Assembly (NCBI GenBank): GCA_902798745.1 | Contig: CADBXM010000012.1 | Span: forward strand, 1-48,972 | Direction: 5' to 3' | Length of the DNA stretch: 48,972 nucleotides | Source of the DNA: an uncultured Eubacteriales bacterium | GTDB taxonomy: Bacteria > Bacillota > Clostridia > Peptostreptococcales > Anaerovoracaceae | Part shown: positions 43,851 through 48,972 of the stretch, piece after piece | Position numbering within the stretch: the first letter of the stretch is position 1 | Layout: each line of letters starts with the position of its first letter | Program-made: the position numbers and the translations under genes | Notes under the pieces: generated by a model | Seen by the model: the letters and a program-made list of their open reading frames with translations, nothing else | Told to the model about the DNA's origin: nothing | The model's database searches: none

Positions 43851-45383
43851 TTACCTGCCCTCCTTTTCCATATCTCTCAGGGTGCGGCCGGCTTCATTCA
43901 CACCGGACTTGAAGCTGCTCGGATATCCCAGCAGTCTCTCTCCGTAGCCACCGCCTATCCTGAGGCCCGGCACGAACCTGTCTTCCTCTACCATCTGGAT
44001 CCTGTTCATCAGGCCGTCATAGTACTGCGATTCGTAGCCGTAGATGGTGCCCTGCGGATGCCCGCAGTATCTGGCATATGTCTCAGGAGTAGCTATCGCT
44101 ATCTCCTCTATATGATCATGAATGTTGGTTCCTGTGGCTTTCTCGAATCTCTCGATCATTCTCGCGGCCACTTTATTCTTGGTCTTGAAGTAATTTTCTT
44201 TAGTTACCTCGCTCCATGCGTCATCTGTAAACAGCGTAGTCATATATACGATACAAGTACCCTCAGGCGAGCAGTCAGGATACGCGTTGTTAAGGCATAC
44301 CGTTGCCTGAGCGCCTGTGTTGTCTAAGGTCTTCATAGACTCATACTGCGCCACATTGTCAGAAGAATCGTACACAAAGTAATTGTGGTCTGTGATGCCG
44401 AGTTCCTCCGCGGACTTGCTGAGCCCGAGGAATACGGTAAAGCCCTTTCCAGCCAGCTTTCTGAAGTTGGTCAGCTTGATCGCTCTCTCCGGCACGGCTT
44501 CGCTATCCAGCAGCTTTCCATAGACCAGATGCGGTGAACAGTTGGCGATCACGTGTCTGCTCTCGATCTCCCTGCCGTCCTTAAGCCTCACACCACATAC
44601 ATGGCCCTCTTCATCGGTGAGTATCTTCACTACTTCGGTGTTGAACCAGATGTCACCTCCGAGCTCGTGAATGCGCTCCTCACACGCCAGCGAGATCTCA
44701 TGGGAGCGATGCCTTGGGATAGCCGCCCCGCCTGTGATGTAGCTGTTTATCATGTTAGCGTAGTGCAGGAAAGTCATGTTGTTCTCGTCCGCGCCAAGGT
44801 AGCACCAGTAGGCGTTGAGATTGTCTACTATTTCCTTAGGATACCCCAGAGCCTCGAACCCTTCCTTCACAGAGTATGATCCGCAAGCCAGATAATCAGG
44901 ATATTTCTCCATCATCACCTTCGGATCGGGCTTGCCTTTTGTCTCGCCGAGATAGCCCATCGCTTCTCTTATCTGCTTGCACAGAGCGAGAAATTCCTTT
45001 ATGTATTTTTCGCCATCCGGGTGGAGCTTTCCGCTTTCTTTCGCAAATGCATCTGCTCCGAATGGCATCACATAATCGTAGCCTTCCTTCTCAGAGATCA
45101 GATGGTAAGCGTCTTTCAGCTGTATCCATTCTATTTTGTCTGCGATGCCGAGTTCCTCGAATACTTTCCGTGTGCTTCCTGGCTCTTCATCAGTCCCTAT
45201 ACCGTTGAACTCGTGGAGCGATGCTTCAAATTCGAACCTGCCGCGCACAAAGCTCGTGGCAAATCCGCCAGGAATATTGTGCTTTTCGCACACCAGACAC
45301 GACTTGCCCGAATTGAGTATCTTGCAAGCCGCGCCTAGGCCGCCATTTCCGGCGCCTACTACTATTACATCATATTTATCCAT
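43851..45383 (-). CDS. FAD-dependent oxidoreductase, CrtI/phytoene desaturase or RetSat-like
   Basis: 510 residues. N-terminal DVIVVGAGNGGLGAACKILN is the FAD Rossmann motif; CEKHNIPGGFATSF is the second FAD loop of the CrtI/RetSat family. C-terminal GLRIGGGYGERLLGYPSSFKSG, the likely FAD-closing motif, fits the same group. These enzymes desaturate or saturate polyene or isoprenoid chains. With a ferredoxin-type reductase next to it, a reductive (saturase) role is plausible in an anaerobe. The lipid kinase follows upstream by 15 nt. The substrate is unknown. Confidence 0.82.
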   Translation of the reverse strand: MDKYDVIVVGAGNGGLGAACKILNSGKSCLVCEKHNIPGGFATSFVRGRFEFEASLHEFNGIGTDEEPGSTRKVFEELGIADKIEWIQLKDAYHLISEKEGYDYVMPFGADAFAKESGKLHPDGEKYIKEFLALCKQIREAMGYLGETKGKPDPKVMMEKYPDYLACGSYSVKEGFEALGYPKEIVDNLNAYWCYLGADENNMTFLHYANMINSYITGGAAIPRHRSHEISLACEERIHELGGDIWFNTEVVKILTDEEGHVCGVRLKDGREIESRHVIANCSPHLVYGKLLDSEAVPERAIKLTNFRKLAGKGFTVFLGLSKSAEELGITDHNYFVYDSSDNVAQYESMKTLDNTGAQATVCLNNAYPDCSPEGTCIVYMTTLFTDDAWSEVTKENYFKTKNKVAARMIERFEKATGTNIHDHIEEIAIATPETYARYCGHPQGTIYGYESQYYDGLMNRIQMVEEDRFVPGLRIGGGYGERLLGYPSSFKSGVNEAGRTLRDMEKEGR

Positions 45384-45398
45384 GATACGCCCCCGTTA

Positions 45399-46250
45399 TC
45401 AAACGCCGGTCTCTACTGTGTAGGTCAGCACATCCTCGATCACGTCGCCGTCTATCTGAAGCGCGCATGGCTGGTCGAACGTTACCGTTACCTTGTGGCC
45501 GGTCTGGACCGTCACCCAGTCTTTTTTCAGGATGTGTTCACCCTTGTTGAGTGATGGGAATCTCATCAGCGTCACCAGCCTGTTTTTCTTGTAAAGGGTA
45601 ACGACCGATACCGTTCCATCGTTGTTGAAGCGGTCCTGATTTGGAGCTACCATCATGCCTCCACCGTAGAAGCGTCCTTTCATGGTCGAAGCCATCCAGA
45701 CGTTCTCGAAAGTGCTCACCTTTCCATCCACTTCCACAGTCGCTTTCTTGAGCTTATAACTGCCCAGGAGGAGTTTTATAGCGATATTCGAATAGTTTAC
45801 AGGCTTGTCGGATGTGGCTCTCTGGATATCGCCTATCCTGCAGGTCTCACCGTCGATGCCATAGCCTATTCCGTTCACGAATCTTCTTTGTATGCCTTTG
45901 ACCGTGATCAGAGGAAGGTTCTTCATCATCGGCCTGATGTCGATCTTCCCATCAACTGCGAGATGCTCGTTGTCACGGAAAAAGTCATTGCCGCTTCCGC
46001 ATTTCACGTAATACACCGGGATCTTGAACTCATAGCCGTATACGTCGTTGGCAAAGCGATTGATCGTGCCGTCCCCACCTGTGAGGATGACATCGTCGGC
46101 TTCGCCAAGTCCATCGAAGAACTCTTTCATGTCCTTGATGTCCAGCAGGCTCGTAAATTCGCATTCAACATTGTTGTCTGCCGCCCACTGTCTAGCATCC
46201 CGGTCTCCTTTTGAGTTGTTGGCCAATGGATTGTAAAGCAGATAAGTCAT
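45399..46250 (-). CDS. Diacylglycerol kinase-family lipid kinase
   Basis: 283 residues, cytoplasmic. ILTGGDGTINRFANDVYG at residues 55-72 is the nucleotide-binding GGDGT motif of the DAGK catalytic domain; VKCGSGNDFFRD near 85 is the second conserved motif. NGIGYGIDGETC near 127 and APNQDRFNNDGTVSVV complete the family pattern. It phosphorylates diacylglycerol or another lipid alcohol. GGAGG is 8 nt before the ATG. It heads the run with the FAD oxidoreductase, reductase and YhhN protein. Confidence 0.88.
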   Translation of the reverse strand: MTYLLYNPLANNSKGDRDARQWAADNNVECEFTSLLDIKDMKEFFDGLGEADDVILTGGDGTINRFANDVYGYEFKIPVYYVKCGSGNDFFRDNEHLAVDGKIDIRPMMKNLPLITVKGIQRRFVNGIGYGIDGETCRIGDIQRATSDKPVNYSNIAIKLLLGSYKLKKATVEVDGKVSTFENVWMASTMKGRFYGGGMMVAPNQDRFNNDGTVSVVTLYKKNRLVTLMRFPSLNKGEHILKKDWVTVQTGHKVTVTFDQPCALQIDGDVIEDVLTYTVETGV

Positions 46251-46352
46251 AGTTCTTTACCTCCTTCTTTATTATCATTGATCCTTTGGTAATAAATACA
46301 TTTGTCCTCTGTTATTAATTTTAACACATGTGTAATGCTGAGAACATAAGCG

Positions 46353-46502
46353 CTATTTCCCGGTCTTCACCGAGCCGGCAACTATAGCGGGAGTTTGATC
46401 ACTGCCCTCATCCTCAGCAAACACCAAAACATCTCCGTTGCTGAAACCCAGCTGAAGTATCAAAGCAAATATTGCTATTATTGTAATGACCTTTTGTTTC
46501 AT
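46353..46502 (-). CDS. Small secreted peptide, 49 residues
   Basis: The ORF begins MKQKVITIIAIFALILQLGF and ends VKTGK. Residues 5-20 are a hydrophobic signal-like segment, followed by FAEDEGSDQT, an acidic mature part of about 20-25 residues. GGGG is 5 nt before the ATG, a moderate ribosome site. It lies 14 nt downstream of the threonine aldolase gene on the same strand, so it is co-transcribed with it and the prephenate-dehydratase-like gene. It could be a signalling peptide, a short secreted protein or a decayed gene; no family is recognised. Confidence 0.45.
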   Translation of the reverse strand: MKQKVITIIAIFALILQLGFSNGDVLVFAEDEGSDQTPAIVAGSVKTGK

Positions 46503-46516
46503 GTTTTCCCCAAGCC

Positions 46517-47545
46517 CTATGATATAACTGATTCGAGCGCGTCGAGATCCTCTTTCCTTGTAGACCAGCTTGTTACCAGCCTTACGATGCTGCGCTTTTC
46601 ATCGTATTTGTCCCAGATATCATATCTAACGACTTTGCCAAGAGCTTCCATCTGCGCATCGTCCATCAGTATGAACTGCTGGTTGGTCGGGGTCTCGTAA
46701 TAGATCTCCCATCCTTTGCTGCGGATTATTTCCTTGAGCCTTGCAGCCATCTCGATAGCATGTCTGCTTATCTTGAAGTAGAGATCGTCAGTGAACAGCG
46801 TATCGAACTGGACACCGAGCAGACGACCTTTGGCCAGAAGCGCGCATCTTTGCTTGACAAGTGTCATGAAGCGATCGGGTTTGCAACCTCCGGTGAAGAC
46901 GACAGCCTCTCCGCAGAGAGCTCCCACCTTAGTGCCGCCTATATAGAAAACGTCTGCCAGATCTGCGATGTCCTTAAGCGTGACATCGGTATCGTCACTC
47001 ATGATGCCGTATCCGAGGCGTGCACCGTCGATATAGAGATATATATCGTACTCTTTACATATCCCGGATATCTCTTTGAGCTCGTCCAGCGTGTAAAGAG
47101 TTCCGTATTCCGTAGGAAACGAAAGATATACCATGCCCGGGAACACCATATGAGGATGAGTCGGATTCTCCCAGAATCCTTTCAGGCACTCTCTCAAGCT
47201 TTCTGCTTGGATCTTGCCGTACTTTTCAGGAAGAGCTATTACTTTGTGCCCGCTGTATTCTATGGCGCCGGCTTCATGAACAGAGATATGCCCGGAATCA
47301 GGAGCTATAACACCCTCGTAATCTTTTAGCATCGTTGAGATGACAGTCATGTTTGTCTGTGTTCCTCCGACAAGCAGTTCAACATCCGCGTCCTCTCGTC
47401 CGCACGCCTCGCGTATTTTCGCTTTTGCTCTTTCAGAATAGTGATCGTCTCCATAACCCGGAAGGTTTTCGAAATTAGTCTCTATCAGGCTTTTCAAGAT
47501 CGCAGGATGCGCTCCCGCCACATAATCACATTCAAATGAAACCAT
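46517..47545 (-). CDS. ltaE: Low-specificity threonine aldolase-type PLP enzyme
   Basis: 342 residues. FECDYVAGAHPAILKSLIET at the N-terminus, LLVGGTQTNMTVISTML near 57, HISVHEAGAIEYSGHKV near 86, YIDGARLGYGI near 172 and the PLP Lys in YIGGTKVGALCG near 200 all fit the beta-eliminating lyase/threonine aldolase family. The enzyme splits threonine or other beta-hydroxy amino acids to glycine and an aldehyde. GGAG lies 8 nt before the ATG and overlaps the end of the previous gene (2-nt gap). An aromatic beta-hydroxy amino acid substrate is possible given the neighbour. Confidence 0.85.
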   Translation of the reverse strand: MVSFECDYVAGAHPAILKSLIETNFENLPGYGDDHYSERAKAKIREACGREDADVELLVGGTQTNMTVISTMLKDYEGVIAPDSGHISVHEAGAIEYSGHKVIALPEKYGKIQAESLRECLKGFWENPTHPHMVFPGMVYLSFPTEYGTLYTLDELKEISGICKEYDIYLYIDGARLGYGIMSDDTDVTLKDIADLADVFYIGGTKVGALCGEAVVFTGGCKPDRFMTLVKQRCALLAKGRLLGVQFDTLFTDDLYFKISRHAIEMAARLKEIIRSKGWEIYYETPTNQQFILMDDAQMEALGKVVRYDIWDKYDEKRSIVRLVTSWSTRKEDLDALESVIS

Positions 47546-47547
47546 TA

Positions 47548-48510
47548 CTATTTCTCCTTTACATTGAAGCTACCCAAGAAGTGTACTTCCGGAATAGAAT
47601 CGATATCTTCAATTAGCTTGTCAGTGAACCCCGCCTCGTTTTCCACTTCAATTATATAGTTATATGTTCCCAGCTGACTGCCTTCCGGCCTGTCATGTAT
47701 GGTAACAAGCTCGACTCCGGCATCGTGTATCTCAACAATGATATCGTCTATCAGGTTTGCCTCGCAGCTTGCCACAAACACAGCGTTCTTCTGCGCCTCG
47801 CCTTCTTCTTTCAGTCCTATTGAAGACAGAACATAGAAGCGGGTCTTGTTCGCGTCCGTGATCTGCACATTCTCAGCCAAAACAGAAAGTCCATATAGTT
47901 CTGCGGCACCGGGAGCGGCGATCGCGGCGATGGTTTTATCCCCTGTCTCCGAAACATAGCTTGCAGCAGCTGCGGTACTGGCCATTTCCTGTGTTTCAGC
48001 ATCCGGAAGGTGTTCCTTTCTCCACTCGGCGCTCTGTGCTATCCCCTGCGCATGTGAGCAGACAGTCCTGATATCTTCTATCGACGCGCCCGGCAGAGCC
48101 ATCAAAGTCTGGTTGATCGGAATGATCACTTCTCCGATAACGTAAACACCATCTTCGGCGATAAGAGCATCGATATAGTTGGTCACGGCGCCGCCCAGCG
48201 TATTCTCCTGAGGGATCACCGCGTAATCAGCATTTCCTTCTACGACGTCAGCGATAGCATCATCGACGGTTTCCCTCGGCCGGAATTCTCCATCCGAAAA
48301 GAAAAGCTTTGCCGCTTCCTCTGTATAAGTTCCTTCAGGCCCAAGATAGCTTACAGCAGGATCTTCAATGATCTCAGAAGTTGCGGGAGCAGTGTCAGAA
48401 GCGGGTTTCTCGCTTACGGGACCTTTGCTACAGGCTGCCGCCATACTGCACACAAGCAGCATGATGAGCATACCAACTATTGTTTTAATACATAATGTCT
48501 TTTCTTTCAT
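47548..48510 (-). CDS. Exported prephenate dehydratase-like lipoprotein
   Basis: 320 residues. Residues 1-27 are a lipoprotein signal with positive charges, a long hydrophobic core and AAAC (Cys27). From residue 52 it is a prephenate dehydratase domain: VSYLGPEGTYTEEAA, VIPQENTLGGAV, then the catalytic NKTRFYVLSS near 222. Residues 240-318 form an ACT domain (VTIHDRPEGSQLGTYNYIIEVE) with HDRP where ESRP is usual. The cytoplasmic enzyme makes phenylpyruvate from prephenate; here the protein should be tethered outside the membrane. Alternatives are an amino-acid sensor or a binding protein that kept the fold. The next gene is a threonine aldolase. Confidence 0.82.
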   Translation of the reverse strand: MKEKTLCIKTIVGMLIMLLVCSMAAACSKGPVSEKPASDTAPATSEIIEDPAVSYLGPEGTYTEEAAKLFFSDGEFRPRETVDDAIADVVEGNADYAVIPQENTLGGAVTNYIDALIAEDGVYVIGEVIIPINQTLMALPGASIEDIRTVCSHAQGIAQSAEWRKEHLPDAETQEMASTAAAASYVSETGDKTIAAIAAPGAAELYGLSVLAENVQITDANKTRFYVLSSIGLKEEGEAQKNAVFVASCEANLIDDIIVEIHDAGVELVTIHDRPEGSQLGTYNYIIEVENEAGFTDKLIEDIDSIPEVHFLGSFNVKEK

Positions 48511-48856
48511 TTTTCTTCGAATTGCTATCTCATTCTTTTGTAAAAAATGAATATGCCCGCGCAGATTATTTCAATGCAAATTTTACCACAATTAAAAGGC
48601 GGCGGCATTGTTCAATATCAGCAATATTCCTCTATACACAATAGTCATAAACTATCAGGCTTTTCTATTACCGACAAAAGCACAGAAAAGTAAAAGATGA
48701 CGGTTCCAGTGATGAAACGTCATTTTTAGTTGTTATATATGTCATTGTTTCTGTTTACGTGACGTATGTTATGACGTTAATCCTGTTATCATGTAATCAC
48801 AGAAACAAACAATGAACAAGTCGGACGGGACTTTGAAACAAACGGAGGTTGGAAAC
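48511..48856. other. 346-nt divergent intergenic region
   Basis: It separates the prephenate dehydratase-like lipoprotein (minus) from a secreted-protein gene (plus) and must hold both promoters; none is close to consensus. A stem ATGACG/CGTCAT (48697-48723) followed by T could be a weak terminator or operator. GACGT occurs several times (48718-48776). No protein gene is seen. Confidence 0.5.
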
Positions 48857-48972
48857 ATGAAGACTAAATTCAAACACAAAGTGGTAGCAATGACCCTGGC
48901 AATGATGATGACAGCGGCGCCTGTATGGGGAGCAGCCCATGCAGCAGACGAAGGCATCGGAGAACAGCCGGA
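48857..48972 (+). CDS. Secreted protein, N-terminal part only
   Basis: 38 codons before the window ends. MKTKFKHKVVAMTLAMMMTA then APVWGAAHA gives a signal peptide with a likely cut after AHA, then an acidic start (ADEGIGEQP). GGAGG stands 8 nt before the ATG. The mature protein cannot be identified. Confidence 0.75.
   Translation, partial: MKTKFKHKVVAMTLAMMMTAAPVWGAAHAADEGIGEQP

Overview
The window looks like a chromosomal segment of a strictly anaerobic, Gram-positive Bacillota (Clostridia-type) bacterium. The evidence is a tungsten aldehyde:ferredoxin oxidoreductase cassette, an iron-sulfur Old Yellow Enzyme, a 2-hydroxyacyl-CoA dehydratase pair, ferredoxin-tailed enzymes, consensus sigma-A promoters (TTGACA-17-TATAAT), strong GGAGG ribosome binding sites and lipoproteins of the Gram-positive type. 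The species cannot be named from sequence alone. I found no rRNA, tRNA, transposase, phage gene or CRISPR array.

Layout. (1) 1-3601, minus strand: TetR regulator, tungsten aldehyde:ferredoxin oxidoreductase, 2x[4Fe-4S] ferredoxin, MoaD-like sulfur carrier, and the start of a TupA-like tungstate-binding lipoprotein cut by the window edge. (2) 3704-7939, minus: an operon of a 996-residue fusion (Old Yellow Enzyme + Fe-S + FAD/NAD reductase + short-chain dehydrogenase) and a tocopherol-cyclase-like protein, ended by a terminator. (3) 7994-16772, minus: a long close-packed run of MATE transporter, CARF/HEPN (TM1812/Csm6-like) putative RNase, DMT transporter, two 2-hydroxyacyl-CoA dehydratase subunits, a 52-residue membrane peptide and a D-aminoacylase-family amidohydrolase, ended by a terminator. 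(4) 16921-18674, plus: ferredoxin-tailed aldo/keto reductase and a TetR regulator. (5) 18675-19161: gene-poor, with three hairpin terminators and a probable small RNA that has its own promoter. (6) 19162-23253, minus: cardiolipin synthase-like PLD, HD phosphohydrolase, esterase and a secreted CHAP protein. (7) 23370-26089, minus: TetR, MFS transporter and CPBP membrane protease from a consensus promoter with repeated operator-like boxes.

(8) 26218-37463, minus: a sugar locus of LacI regulator, GH3 glycosidase, sugar ABC transporter (binding protein, two permeases, ATPase), xylulokinase-type kinase, a DUF4867-like protein and an L-fucose-isomerase-type isomerase. Divergent to it, at 37714-40146, is a cellobiose phosphorylase (GH94). 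Three near-identical LacI-type operators tie the regulator to both directions. The likely logic is uptake of plant-derived oligosaccharides or pentoses, intracellular cleavage by GH3 or phosphorolysis by GH94, then isomerisation and phosphorylation. (9) 40260-42005, plus: a MATE-type transporter fused to a histidine-kinase-like ATPase domain.

(10) 42009-46250, minus: lipid kinase, CrtI/RetSat-like FAD oxidoreductase, a ferredoxin-tailed flavin reductase and a YhhN/TMEM86 membrane protein, together suggesting membrane-lipid tailoring. (11) 46353-48510, minus: a prephenate-dehydratase-like lipoprotein, a threonine aldolase-type PLP enzyme and a 49-residue secreted peptide. (12) 48857 to the end, plus: the start of a secreted protein.

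The best candidates for undescribed biology are the trimodular reductase fusion with its tocopherol-cyclase-like partner, the CARF/HEPN protein inside a transporter/metabolic operon with no CRISPR locus nearby, the exported prephenate dehydratase, and the MATE-ATPase fusion. All function calls come from reading motifs; no database search was run.
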